Part shown: positions 46,638 through 55,714 of the stretch, in pieces
Layout: each line of letters starts with the position of its first letter
Position numbering within the stretch: the first letter of the stretch is position 1
NCBI RefSeq assembly: GCF_022747945.1
Contig: NZ_JALDST010000001.1
Span: 434,001 to 498,000, forward strand
DNA length: 64,000 nucleotides
Direction of reading: 5' to 3'
Source of the DNA: Micromonospora sp. R77
GTDB lineage: Bacteria > Actinomycetota > Actinomycetes > Mycobacteriales > Micromonosporaceae
The notes under the pieces: model-generated
Database searches by the model: none
Told to the model about the DNA's origin: nothing
What the model saw: the letters and a program-made list of their open reading frames with translations, nothing else
Program-made: the position numbers and the translations under genes

Positions 46638-47639
46638 TCAGCCGTTCGAAAAGACATGCACACCCCACCACCCGCTGCTGTCGTGGTAAAGGCCGACGCC
46701 GACCTCGGTCCACTCCCGAGTCGTCTGATTCTTGTAGTGCCCGGGGCTCGTCCGCCACATATCCTGCAGCCTGCGCGCGGCCTGCTCGGCATTGAGGTCA
46801 CCGTCGCTCCACCAGACGATGTTCTCGCTGGTAGTGGTTCGCTGGCCGCGTACCAGGTAGTCCCGTTCGCTCCCGGAGTGGTGGAACGAGGTCCGGCGCA
46901 TGAGTTCGGCCCACCTGCGGGCGAACTGGCTGAGGTCCCCCTCCTGCGCCACCGGCGGCAGACCCACCTTGGCCCGTTCCTCGTTGAGCAGTGTGAGCGA
47001 CCATCGTTCGGCCTCGGCATTGACCTGCCCGGCACTCGTCCCACCGGGCCTGGACGAACCACCGGTCACCTGCGGCCTACCGGGTCGAACTGGTCCGCCG
47101 GACTCGACAGGGCGACTACCTGTGCGCGGTGACTGGCTCTTCGCCGGCACCGGCGTGGGGGAGGCCACCGGCTCATCGGGCAGACTGCTCGTCGACGGTA
47201 CGGAGCTGGCAGTGGTCGATGGGGCCGCCGCGCTCACAGAGATGCCGGGGACCACCCGGTCGGCGGCCTGCGGCGCAGTCGATTCGGGTGCTGCCGACCA
47301 TACGGTGGTCGGCTGTTTCCTCGGTTCCAGTCCGGTGAGCATCGTCTGAGCCCCGGCCGCCATCGCCACCACGAACACCGCCACGCCGGCGAGGAACACC
47401 AGCCGCCTCCACGAAGCAGGCTTCCCGGACGGCAACGCCCCGGACCGATCAGCCGGAGGCGGCAGCACGCCCAACTCCGCGAGGCGCGGGTCGAACTCCG
47501 TCCAGTTCGACCGCCACGGCGGCGCACCTGAGGCGGAGAACTCCTCATCTTCGAGGTGACGGCCCTGCCCCGTCGCTGCTGCGGCGTAGTCCGTAGGCCG
47601 GTCGGACATGCTGCGGTGTCCATGATCCCTGCTGTTCAT
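46638..47639 (-). CDS. Membrane-anchored CAP-domain (SCP/PR-1) protein
   Basis: 333 residues. ATG 47639 follows GGAGG at a slightly long spacing; ATG 47609 is an alternative. An acidic cytoplasmic region is followed by a transmembrane helix (about 84-104), a Ser/Pro/Thr linker and a C-terminal CAP domain (about 205-333) with FHHSGSERDYLV, SENIVWWSDGD and SPGHYKNQTTREWTEVGVG. The cavity His and Glu of the CAP fold are visible. CAP proteins are extracellular; the function of bacterial members is mostly unknown. Confidence 0.87.
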   Translation of the reverse strand: MNSRDHGHRSMSDRPTDYAAAATGQGRHLEDEEFSASGAPPWRSNWTEFDPRLAELGVLPPPADRSGALPSGKPASWRRLVFLAGVAVFVVAMAAGAQTMLTGLEPRKQPTTVWSAAPESTAPQAADRVVPGISVSAAAPSTTASSVPSTSSLPDEPVASPTPVPAKSQSPRTGSRPVESGGPVRPGRPQVTGGSSRPGGTSAGQVNAEAERWSLTLLNEERAKVGLPPVAQEGDLSQFARRWAELMRRTSFHHSGSERDYLVRGQRTTTSENIVWWSDGDLNAEQAARRLQDMWRTSPGHYKNQTTREWTEVGVGLYHDSSGWWGVHVFSNG

Positions 47640-48474
47640 ACCGTCCGGTCCTCCATCGGTGTTTCTCCTCCGTCACCCTCCGACGGACCGCCATCTCGAC
47701 CTGTCGGAGAGGTGAGCGGCCCAGACGGTACCGGCCGGGGCCCGCAGAAAGACGGCTGCTTGTTGATTGCCTGAGAATGGCGAGTCGCTTCGCCCGTCCT
47801 GCCCCGTTGTCGGCCACCGAACCTCACGTTTGTCTTAGGCGACGGAACGCATCAGGCGCGATCACTGACCCGGGAGTGAGAAGGCGAGACCTGAAGAATG
47901 CATCCAGCGAAGGTAACGAGAATCGAAATCAGCTTCGCCAGCCGCATTCCCTTGGCAAGACTGACTCGGCTGGCGCAGCAGCGCAGGCGATCGACCCGGT
48001 GGCCGCATTGGCGGCGGGCTGCCTCGCGCCCGGGCAACCCGTGTCCACCTGTCCGACAAGAAGGGGCATCACACCGTGCAAAGCCGGTCGTGGAGCTGTA
48101 AATCGACGGGAAAGCCTCCAGCGGCTCCCCTCCCGCGGCGGATACGGAAGGAGCGGCCAGACACTCCCGTTCCCCCGGGGCAGGGCGACGCCGACGAGCG
48201 GTCGACGCCTGGCGATCATCGCGGGTGGCCGCACTCGGCCGGCTGAGGTTCGGCATCACGTCGTCGCCCTGATCAGCTCGAACGACGCAAAGGCGAACAC
48301 GGCCGCCGAACAGGAACACCCCCGCCGGCCGTGGTCATGGCGCCGACGCCAACCGATCAACGTACGGCGGTCGTCGCGCCACCACCGGCGGTCGGCGAGC
48401 AACCACGTACTGGGCGGCGCTGCCACCGGGCCTGACCCGCGAGCGGCGGTCGCCGGGCGACTGCTCTCGGAGCG
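47640..48474. other. 835-bp region without a recognised gene
   Basis: Several frames are open but none has a binding site, conserved motif or protein-like composition. GC is somewhat lower and more uneven than in flanking genes. The promoter of the CAP gene should lie at its left end. I found no riboswitch consensus. The region opens the decayed part of the window. Confidence 0.45.
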
Positions 48475-48597
48475 TCAGGCACGGAAGCGGTAGCCCATGC
48501 CGGGTTCGGTGATGAGGTGCTGCGGCCTGGCGGGGCCGTCCTCGATCTTGTGGCGCAACTGCGCCATGAACTGGCGCAGGTCGCCCGGTCTCGTCGT
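48475..48597 (-). pseudogene. C-terminal fragment of a KdpE-type response regulator
   Basis: The minus-strand frame ending at TGA 48475-48477 reads RPGDLRQFMAQLRHKIEDG then PARPQHLITEPGMGYRFRA. This is the characteristic end of the KdpE winged-helix domain, which in intact genes reads MAQLRRKLE...HLITEPGMGYRF. No receiver domain precedes it. It is an isolated gene tail left by deletion. Confidence 0.75.
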
Positions 48598-48660
48598 GGC
48601 GCGCCAAACGGGCCCGGCGCAGCCTCAGCGGGGCACCCCGGCTGCGGGTCGTCGGCGTCG

Positions 48661-49060
48661 ATCATGTTCGAGAATAGCGGCACCGGCGAGGAAGCCGAAC
48701 TAGGTGGCGCGCCGCGCCGTGTCGTGACTGGACAGCACCGAGGTGGTCGTTGCACCCACGCCGTGGTACGCGGCCATCGACTCCTCGATCGCGGCGCTTG
48801 CCGGTCGGGGTCCCAGACGGTGCCGAGGGAGTCGAAGCTGAAACCCTGGTGTATCTCGGCGAGTCAATCACGTCGTACCCGCCGTCGACGCCGCCGGAGG
48901 GATAGAACGGGCTGAGCCAATCGCGTCCACGCCGAGTTCGGCCAGGTGCGGCAGGCGTAGGTGATGCCCGGAGGTCACCGACTCCGCCACCTCGCCGTCG
49001 CTGAACGAGCGCGGATAGACCCGGTAGACCATCGCGTCACCCACCACCCCGCTGGCGCGG
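48661..49060 (-). pseudogene. Internally deleted GH13 alpha-glucosidase pseudogene
   Basis: Reading on the minus strand, an N-terminal piece starts near ATG 49032 (AMVYRVYPRSFSDG, LRLPHLAELGVDAI). After a 1-nt shift it continues as WLSPFYPSGGVDGGYDV. Then, without the expected middle of the barrel, the sequence jumps to EIHQGFSFDSLGTVWDPDR, AIEESMAAYHGVGA and LSSHDTARRAT, followed by an in-frame stop. These match the start and the later catalytic region of GH13 alpha-glucosidases (family versions: YQVYPRSFAD and WVLSNHDVVRHATR). One large deletion, two frameshifts and one stop show a dead gene. Confidence 0.8.
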
Positions 49061-49256
49061 AGGAACGAAGAAACCGTAATACAGCGTTGCAGGATTGTTT
49101 CCACCAGCCAAGCGCCGGAGGTGTACACACTCGATCGACTGTGGGCTAGCTGGCGGTGTGGCGGGAGGGTCGTCTTCCGGACCACCGGGGACGACTCCAG
49201 CACCCGCCGGTGATGGCTGCCCTCGCGCGACCCGAGCTGGCGCATCAGAGGGTCCG

Positions 49257-49658
49257 CTAGCCGACGGGTCGCGCGGTACTGGCTCGTCGGCTGGCGACAG
49301 CACATTGGGCGCCGGGTTGGCGGGGACCGATGTCGCTCTGCTCGTCGGGAATCGGCTCGACCTTCCGCTTGCCCTCGGTCGGCTGCCGTGGCGGCATGTC
49401 GATGCCGATTGCTCGGGCGTACTCGGCGAGGATGCCGCCGGCTTCGGCGAGCAGCCATGAGCCGTCGCGGAGCTTGACGGTTCCTGGGCGTAGTTGCCCA
49501 GTGCGGTTGGCAAGGGGTTGTTGGCTCCGGTGGTCAGGGCGCGGAACTCGGCTCGGGCGCTCTCGGCGTCCTGGATGACGACCTTGGTCAGGTCCTGCTG
49601 TTAGCCGTTGGAGACGTGCAGGGTCGCGGAGCGCGGCGGCGATGTCGGGCAGGGTCAC
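49257..49658 (-). pseudogene. Degenerate hypothetical gene of the integrative-element type
   Basis: A GTG at 49658 with GGAGG upstream begins VTLPDIAAALRDP. Coding then hops frames: QQDLTKVVIQDAESARAEF and TGANNPLPTALGNYAQ in one frame, GTVKLRDGSWLLAEAGGILA and YARAIGIDMPPRQPTEGK in another. A stop interrupts the first hop (SNG then TAA). I do not recognise the family. The position before a replication-type gene suggests a mobile-element origin. Confidence 0.55.
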
Positions 49659-49988
49659 GGTTGGTACCTCCGAGTGAGGTCGGCTGCGGGATCGGGTCCG
49701 GCGGTGATGCAGCGGGAATTGATGAGCTGAGGTCGGGTCGCACTGGGTGTTCTTCGACGCAGGCGGTCGTAGCGGATCAAGGTGGCGGCGGCTTGTTCGG
49801 TTGGCCTGGTGAGCCGTAGGGCGCCGGATGATCCAGTTGCTGGCGGTGCCGAACAGCACCGAGTAGCCGGCGTGGCAGGATTTGACCCCCGAGCCCAATC
49901 GCCAGATGCTTTAGCGTCGACAATGGGCAGGTGGGCCGCTGGTTCGGCACCGCTGTTGCGGCGCGACGGCCGACGGCGGGCCGCTGGA
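49659..49988. other. 330-bp region with no recognised gene
   Basis: It lies between the degenerate hypothetical ORF and the stop of the HTH replication-type gene. I see no coherent reading frame, hairpin or repeat. Confidence 0.4.
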
Positions 49989-50750
49989 TCACGCCACACC
50001 GCCGAGTGTCTCGGCGCGGCAGGGGCCGCAGTTGCGGGCGGGACTGCCCCGGTGTCGAGCGCATTGGTCGGCGCGACGGCTGTCGGCGGAAGCGCCGGTG
50101 GCGGTTCGTGCGCGCGGACGCGCGGATATTTCTTTGATGGTTAAGGACGGTTCGTCTGAAGCACGCTTCGTGCCGTTCGGTCGCGTGCTTCGTGTCGTCA
50201 GGTAGTGGGCTTCACCCCGTCTGGACGTCGGCTTCACCCCGTCAGGTAGTGGGCTTCGCCCCGTCCGGGGGTGGGCTTCACCCTGTTTGGACGTCGGCAA
50301 CGCCCGGTCGAGGGCGCTGCCTTGTCCCATGGAGAACGGTGCTGTGCCCCGCTTGGTCCCGGTTGTCAGACCGGCTGTCCGGGCCTCGTCGTTCCGGTGT
50401 GGTTGCTGGCACTCGCCCGGCTGAGGTTGCGCGAGAGGTTCCTGGGAGCCGGGTAGCGGCCGGCGGCGGTCCAGCGCCAGGTCCCAGACGACAGGTCGGC
50501 GGTCGGCCGCCAGGAAGGCGGCGCGGCTTTGGTCGCCACGGCGGATCAGACCGAGCTTTTCAAGGGTTTTCAAGTCGCTTTGCACGGATCGGACTGTTTT
50601 GCGGGCGTAGAAGGCGAGGCGTTCTTGGCGAGGGAAAGCGCCTCGGCCGGCATCGTCGGCGTGGTTGGCCAAGCCGATGAGCACGGCGAGGCAGGACGGG
50701 GGAACGTCCGGTGCGTGGGCGAGCGCCCAGGTGACAGCCTCGACGCTCAT
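49989..50750 (-). CDS. Helix-turn-helix replication-type protein of an integrative/plasmid element
   Basis: ATG 50750 (MSVEAVTWALAHAPDVPPS) follows AAGGCGG. 253 residues. The N-terminal winged HTH (CLAVLIGLANHADDAGRGAF, QERLAFYARKTVRSVQSDL, LEKLGLIRRGDQS) is the type found in actinobacterial plasmid and ICE replication-module proteins. The middle contains repeated GEAH and GVKP motifs coded by short DNA repeats. The C-terminus has a Cys/His cluster (CARHRGSPARNCGPC). It is intact, although its neighbours are decayed. The proposed role in replication initiation or regulation is inferred from relatives and from the Replic_Relax gene nearby. Confidence 0.72.
   Translation of the reverse strand: MSVEAVTWALAHAPDVPPSCLAVLIGLANHADDAGRGAFPRQERLAFYARKTVRSVQSDLKTLEKLGLIRRGDQSRAAFLAADRRPVVWDLALDRRRPLPGSQEPLAQPQPGECQQPHRNDEARTAGLTTGTKRGTAPFSMGQGSALDRALPTSKQGEAHPRTGRSPLPDGVKPTSRRGEAHYLTTRSTRPNGTKRASDEPSLTIKEISARPRARTATGASADSRRADQCARHRGSPARNCGPCRAETLGGVA
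50208..50300. repeat. Imperfect tandem repeats inside the HTH gene
   Basis: Four imperfect copies of GGCTTCACCCCGTC spaced about 20-24 bp apart encode repeated GEAH/GVKP motifs on the minus strand. They are coding repeats; similar runs are known in relatives of this protein family. Confidence 0.6.
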
Positions 50751-51059
50751 CACGCCGCCTTCGACATGTCGGTTCGTCGCGTGCTGGTCCCGCAACGCCG
50801 GCCTTTCAGGTCCAGCAGCGGGATACGGCGGTGGGCGTAGGCAACTGAGGCGAGTCCCGTGCCGCTGGCTGTTGTCGGTCGCACGGCTGCAGTGAGGGGT
50901 GACCGCTGTCGCATCGATCTTTCTCCCTTTGTCCGTAAGTAGATGACGAGTGCAGGGCTCGCCCCTGCCGTCCTGAACGGGCGGCGACTGATTGATGTCT
51001 GCCTTCGCCACCAAGGTCAAGTCGTGCTGTGGGACTGCGGCATAGCGACCGCCATCTCC

Positions 51060-51400
51060 GCCCCGAGGTGGGGCCGTCGAGGTGGTGCTTCAGCCGCCCG
51101 GTACAGCGAGGTACCGGAGGGCCGCTGGGCTCACCGCGTGCCCAGCCAAGGACTTTTCGCGGCGCGGTCGTACGGGCCGGCGAAGAGTTCTCGGGTGGCG
51201 GGTGGGCCTCAGCGGTGGCGGCCCAGGAGAAGATGCAGGGCAGCGGCCGCCTGGGCGGGTACGACGCCGCTACCGAGGACGCGCAGCGCTCCGGTTCGTG
51301 GTAGATCCAGCGTGGGGTCGATGACCCAGGCCGGCGGGCAGACCCATAAGCCTTAGGGTTCTCGAGCGTCCGGGCTAGATCATCTGGACTATCGGTGGGG
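51060..51400 (-). pseudogene. Decayed hypothetical gene
   Basis: Minus-strand reading gives RTLENPKAY, then in another frame VCPPAWVIDPTLDLPRTGAL and SGVVPAQAAAALHLLLGRHR, followed by a stop. Further remnants run toward 51060. The composition is coding-like but the frame is broken at least twice. I do not recognise the product. It is part of the same decayed integrative-element region. Confidence 0.5.
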
Positions 51401-51873
51401 TCCGGGTGTGGCTTGGCCCATGACGACGCCCGGTGGTTCGAGCGGTATGGCCGCCCCGCTCCTCCTGGACGCCCTGGCCGCCGATTGAGAACCGCGAGTC
51501 GCCGCTGTCTAAGGCTGTCCTGGCGGGGATATCCCTCGGCTGTCCATACAACCCTCCACTTGGTGGCATCGGACGGCGCAGCAGAGCGCGGTCGCGCAGG
51601 TCGAAGCAGTCGCATGGTCATCTCCTCGACAATGAGCACGGGCGGACGGGATGGGTGCGTTGTACCGGGGTGGGGGCAAGCGCCCGGGTGCGGATGTCGG
51701 TCTGATCAACGGGGTGCCGGAACGGGCAGGTGAGGAGTTGCTGGAGTCGCCCCCGCGTCTGCCGGGTGGCCGGGGTGGTTAGGCCTGCCGGTGCGCGATA
51801 CGGGATCGCCTCGGTGATCGCTCATGTCGATGTTGGCTCCACACCGCGCGGGTGTCGGCGACACTTCCAAACC
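51401..51873. other. Decayed or noncoding stretch left of the inverted-repeat element
   Basis: No frame with conserved motifs or a good start was found. It probably includes the degraded 5' end of the hypothetical gene on the minus strand. Confidence 0.4.
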
Positions 51874-51890
51874 GGCGTTTGTGTGCTCTG
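51874..51890. repeat. Inverted repeat, left arm of the noncoding element
   Basis: GGCGTTTGTGTGCTCTG is the exact reverse complement of 53111-53127. Weaker similarity extends outward (AAAC, GTGTC) and inward (GAAC, CC and the CTCACAG iterons). Confidence 0.85.
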
Positions 51891-51906
51891 GTGAACACCT
51901 GCGCCA

Positions 51907-51933
51907 CTCACAGCGGCTCACAACGGCTCACAG
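51907..51933. repeat. Left iterons (three copies of CTCACAG/A, 10-bp period)
   Basis: CTCACAG 51907-51913, CTCACAA 51917-51923 and CTCACAG 51927-51933 are spaced exactly one helical turn apart. They are in inverted orientation to the right-hand CTGTGAG set. Confidence 0.8.
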
Positions 51934-53054
51934 AACCGCGCGTCCCACCACACGCTGACCCCCGAGCCGGCAGCGCACCGTCCCCACGCCAGTCACCGTG
52001 GCAGCGAACGAGGTTTCGATGACATGCCGGGTCGCGGCCGGTTCCTGGCCACCCCGCACGGGGCCACTGACACGCCGTCGCGGCACCGACATGCCAGATG
52101 GCCACGAGAGCCAGGCAACAGGACACGCACTGATGCCAGCCGATGGCCCCATCGCCACGACATGTCCGCCTGTCGCGAAGAACGCCATGTCCAATAGACG
52201 GTTGACGGACCGGCCAAATGACCCCGGCGGTGTCACAGCGATGCGGTCAACACAGGCCCGGCCGCGCTTGTGGCCGGTCGGATGCCGTCGGACACCTCTG
52301 ACACACGGACGGCCACACTGTCCCAGCCCTGCCCGGCAAGACATCGGACCGGGCACGTGCCCGCGATGTCCGTCGGCGGCCATGGACGGACGACGGCCTC
52401 CGACATGTAACACGGGGGTCTTGTCAGCGAGCGTGTCGTCACGGCCGTGACCACCACCTCCCTGGAGGACATCATGTTCATCGGCGTTCTTCGTTGACAT
52501 CGCCCCGCCCGCACTTGACATCGGGATCGGCGCGCCGCGAACCCGGGTGCGGGTCCGTGCCGGAACCGGTAGCACGCCGGCATGACGCGCCGGGCGAGCG
52601 AGACGGCGGGGTGTTGTCATCCCGACGGAGCCGTGGCTAGGCCGGACAACCGAGAGAATGCCTGCCACCACGTCCCTGATCAGCTGTCCGCCCAGCCCCG
52701 CTGTCACCGTCGGTCGCAGGACTCGGCGTCTGACATTCGGTGTCCGGCGCCGGATGACAGAGGTCATCCGGCGGACGGCCTGTTGGGCGCAGAACGGCTC
52801 GCCAAGGACAGGCGAGGGTCGCTGGACGGGTCGTGCCGGCACTGACCCCTGCCTCCCGCTACGCCGATTGACAGTCCACCGGCCGGTGAACGGTTCTGGT
52901 CGACAGAAGTCGCGGACTCCCGGACGGACTGGCCGACACCTCCAACGGCGCCCCTACTGGTCGCCGGATCCGCCCGCAGCCACTTCGTCCGGCCGCAGTC
53001 CGCTAGCCGTGATCAGCCCCTCCCAAACCATGCCGGATCAGGGTTGTGTGGACA

Positions 53055-53093
53055 CTGTGAGGGACTGTGGGAGCCCTGTGAGAGCTCTGTGAG
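53055..53093. repeat. Right iterons (four copies of CTGTGAG/CTGTGGG, 10-11-bp period)
   Basis: Copies begin at 53055, 53065, 53076 and 53087. The second reads CTGTGGG, the others CTGTGAG. They mirror the left iterons. Confidence 0.82.
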
Positions 53094-53110
53094 AGAGGGA
53101 GGGCGTTCGT

Positions 53111-53127
53111 CAGAGCACACAAACGCC
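53111..53127. repeat. Inverted repeat, right arm of the noncoding element
   Basis: CAGAGCACACAAACGCC, the exact reverse complement of 51874-51890. Confidence 0.85.
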
Positions 53128-53577
53128 GTTTAGAGGGTGCGGGACACGTATCGCGAGGCCAGCGGCTCCCCACCGCCGCCCTTACCAAGCCGCTCCGCAG
53201 GTGCTGCCATCTGCGGGGTATGACCCACCCCGATCCACGTCCGCAGTGCAGCTGTCTCGCCCGGAACGGCGGCCCTCCGAAGCGCAGAAGCCCGGCAACC
53301 CCTCACGCCACAGTGCCCCCCGGCAGGGCAATCGGAGTGCCCGCGGCCAATGCGAGGAGGCCAGCCCCGCATGGGTGGCCCCATCGGCTTCCGGCCTTGC
53401 TGTCCCTGCTGCGGTCCGTGCTGCCTGCCGTTTCGCGGTCCGTCTTCAGGTGGACCGCGACACGGACGGGTCCCCGCGTCCGTCAGTGCAGGCCAACCCA
53501 GGCCTGACCGATCCGACCGCTGCTCAGAGACACCTGCGGTGTCATCTCCCCCAAACGCACATCCGAAAGGGAACCTC
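53128..53577. other. 450-bp leader upstream of the Replic_Relax gene
   Basis: No conserved ORF was recognised. It presumably contains the promoter for the downstream gene. An open frame in phase with that gene runs back to about 53350 but its composition is Cys/Pro-rich and not protein-like. Confidence 0.4.
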
Positions 53578-54447
53578 GTGCCCGACCAGGTCCTGCGCGT
53601 GCAGTCCGTCCTGACCGCCCGCGACCACCTCCTGCTTCAATGGCTCACCGACCACGGCGTGTTCACCACACCGCAGCTCGCCCACGCCCTGTTCCCCTCC
53701 CTGGACTACGCCCAACACCGCCTCACACGCCTCACCGCCCTGCACGTCGTGGACCGGTTCCGGCCCTTTCGTCCCGACGGCGGCTCGTTCCCGTTCCATT
53801 ACGTCATCGATCAACTCGGCGCGGAGATCGTCGCCGCCCAACGCGACCAACCACCACCCCGCCCCGGCCACGCCAAGACCAACCGGCGGCGGTGGACCGC
53901 CGCCCGCACCCTCGGCCACCGCCTCGGCGTCAACAGCTTCTTCACCGACCTCGCTGGCCACGCCCGCACCCACCCCGACCACACCCTCACCCGCTGGTGG
54001 CCCGAATCCCGCTGCGCCCAAACCGGCGCGTTCGCCCGCCCCGGCGACCCCGTCGCCCTACACGCCTTGGCCGCCCCGATCCGCCCCGACGGACACGGCA
54101 TCTGGACTACCCCCCGCGCTCAGGTGCCGTTCTTCCTCGAACACGACACAGGCACCGAACCCCTCGCCGAACTCATGCGCAAACTCATCGGCTATGCCCG
54201 CCTCGTCGACGCCGGCGGACCCCGCTGGCCTGTGCTGTTCTGGCTCCACTCCGCCACTCGCGCCCACCACCTCCACCAACACCTCACCACCATTCGAGTG
54301 CCCGTACCCGTCGCCACCGCCAGCCGCGACCACGCCACCCACGGACCAGCAGGACCGGTCTGGCACCTCCACGGCCACCCCGGGCCACTCACCCTCGCCG
54401 ACCTCGCCACCACCATCCCGGACAACAGCCACGGCAGCCTCGACTAA
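53578..54447 (+). CDS. Replication-relaxation (Replic_Relax) family protein
   Basis: GTG 53578 (VPDQVLRVQSVLTARDHLLL) follows AAAGGGAA. 289 residues. An N-terminal winged HTH (WLTDHGVFTTPQLAHALFPS, AQHRLTRLTALHVVDRF) is followed by a nuclease-like alpha/beta domain with PDG-type strands (APIRPDGHG, VPFFLEHDTGTEPLAELMRK, PVLFWLHSATRAHHLH). This layout is that of the Replic_Relax family found on actinobacterial plasmids and integrative elements, associated with replication or transfer. It points away from the inverted-repeat element, 450 bp downstream of its right arm. Confidence 0.85.
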   Translation: MPDQVLRVQSVLTARDHLLLQWLTDHGVFTTPQLAHALFPSLDYAQHRLTRLTALHVVDRFRPFRPDGGSFPFHYVIDQLGAEIVAAQRDQPPPRPGHAKTNRRRWTAARTLGHRLGVNSFFTDLAGHARTHPDHTLTRWWPESRCAQTGAFARPGDPVALHALAAPIRPDGHGIWTTPRAQVPFFLEHDTGTEPLAELMRKLIGYARLVDAGGPRWPVLFWLHSATRAHHLHQHLTTIRVPVPVATASRDHATHGPAGPVWHLHGHPGPLTLADLATTIPDNSHGSLD

Positions 54448-54605
54448 TTGACATCGACCTCCGCCGACCCGCCGCAGGACCCTCGCACCCACCGAGCGCC
54501 AGCTGTCGAATCCTCCCCGCAGCCCGACAGCATCCACACCTCTGAATGCCGAAATCCTCGCCGGACATCGGAGGCCTGCTCCCCGACTTGACCTTGGGTA
54601 TGAAA

Positions 54606-54966
54606 TGAGCGTGGATCCCACAACGGGGTGCGGGGTAAGACGGTGCTGACCGACGTCGGGCCGGTGCAGATTGAGGTGACCCGGGCTCGGGACGGCACGT
54701 TCGAGCCGCAGATCGAGCGCCAGCGCCAGCGCCGGTTACCCGGGGTCGAGGACATGGTGACCTCGCTGTCGGCCATGGGATTGACGACCGGCGAGATCCA
54801 GGCCCACCTGGCCGAGGTGTACGGCGCGGACGTGGCCAGAGAGACGATCTCCACGATCACCGACAAAGTCGTCGACGCGAGATCTCCCACGCCGATCAGC
54901 AGTGGGCGTCGACTCATCACCACGGCCCGGCCCTGCTGCATAGGGTCGACCCACGTCGCGGGTTGA
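54606..54966 (+). pseudogene. IS256-family transposase fragment (central part)
   Basis: The frame GSHNGVRGKTVLTDVGPVQI continues with RDGTFEPQIERQRQRRLPGV and SLSAMGLTTGEIQAHLAEVY, diagnostic of IS256 transposases before the DDE core. The sequence turns non-homologous after VARETISTITDKVVDA. A stop precedes it in frame, so both N- and C-terminal parts are gone. Confidence 0.82.
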
Positions 54967-55130
54967 CCGAGCACGACTTCGATGCCATCAAGAGCTGGCT
55001 CAGGCGGGCGCGGTAGTGCGATCTGGACGTCGTCGCAGTCGCCGTGCTTGACGGGCTGTCTGACCACTCGGGACCGACGTTTGCGAACGGTGCGCGCGGA
55101 ACGGGGGCACCGGTAGCCTGCTTAGCTGCT

Positions 55131-55700
55131 CTACGGGGACGGAATGTTCGGTAGCTGGTCGTCGTCGCGTCCGGTCTGGGGTAGCCCGGCGGCAGCTGCG
55201 ATGGTCTTGACGGCCTCGTTCAGTCCGGTGGTCTCGGGTAGGACGAGTTCGTCGGGCCAGCCCAGGACGTCATGGGCGGCGTACCAGCCGCTCATGTGCT
55301 TCGCGGTGAACTCGCTGGCCTGTGGGCGGGTGAGGTGCCGGCGCAGGGTCTCGGCAAGGGAGACGTCGAGGTAGCAGAACAGTGACCGGCCGCGGTGGTC
55401 GTCCCGCAGGGCGGTCAGCATGCTGCGGTAGCGGCTGCTGTGCATAATGCCTTCCAAGACCACGTGGTAGCCGTGGTCGAGGGCGAACCGAGCGGTCTGC
55501 GCGATCAGGGCGGGTGCGGCGCCGCCGGGCAGGTCCCGTTCGCGCAGCAGGATGCGGCGCAGGTAGTCCTGCTCGACGAGGGCGCAGCCCCGGCCGTGCC
55601 GGCGCCGTAGCTTCCGGGCGATGCTGCTCTTGCCGGAGCCGGAGTTGCCCCGGATGCAGACGAGGATCGTGTCCGGGCTGCCCGTGGGTTCAGCGCGCAC
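55131..55700 (-). CDS. P-loop kinase-like AAA protein
   Basis: 189 residues. GTG 55700 follows AGGAGG. Walker A GNSGSGKSS lies at residues 18-26, followed by ALVEQDYLRRILL, HVVLEGIMHSSRYRSML and an Arg-rich lid (RRHLTRPQASEFT). This is the layout of small-molecule kinases such as chloramphenicol phosphotransferase or zeta-like kinases. The substrate is unknown. It lies 14 nt after the pentapeptide-repeat gene and belongs to the operon headed by the RiPP maturase remnant and precursor. Confidence 0.78.
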   Translation of the reverse strand: MRAEPTGSPDTILVCIRGNSGSGKSSIARKLRRRHGRGCALVEQDYLRRILLRERDLPGGAAPALIAQTARFALDHGYHVVLEGIMHSSRYRSMLTALRDDHRGRSLFCYLDVSLAETLRRHLTRPQASEFTAKHMSGWYAAHDVLGWPDELVLPETTGLNEAVKTIAAAAGLPQTGRDDDQLPNIPSP

Positions 55701-55714
55701 GATGCCTCCTCGCT

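Larger units (their letters stand above)
51874..53127. other. About 1.25-kb noncoding element bounded by inverted repeats and inverted iterons, rich in GACA/TGTC
   Basis: The segment lies between a replication-type HTH gene and a Replic_Relax gene. It has no credible ORF on either strand. Its ends are matching 17-bp inverted repeats, each followed inward by phased 7-bp iterons. I count about 32 occurrences of GACA or TGTC inside, against roughly 8 expected at the local base composition. Frequent contexts are GACATG, GACATC and TGTCCG. This combination suggests a protein-binding locus such as a replication origin, centromere or transfer origin. The assignment is inference. Confidence 0.6.

Noticed and set aside
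47850..48250. Possible structured RNA or riboswitch
   Set aside because: Searched by eye on both strands for cobalamin, TPP, SAM, glycine and ydaO core motifs. None was convincing.
47777..48493. Plus-strand open frame of 238 codons
   Set aside because: Arg/Pro-rich composition, no binding site, no motif, and it overlaps the KdpE fragment on the other strand.
51928..52842. Minus-strand open frame of 304 codons within the inverted-repeat element
   Set aside because: No binding site, no family motif, and repetitive DNA motifs rather than codon bias explain its composition.
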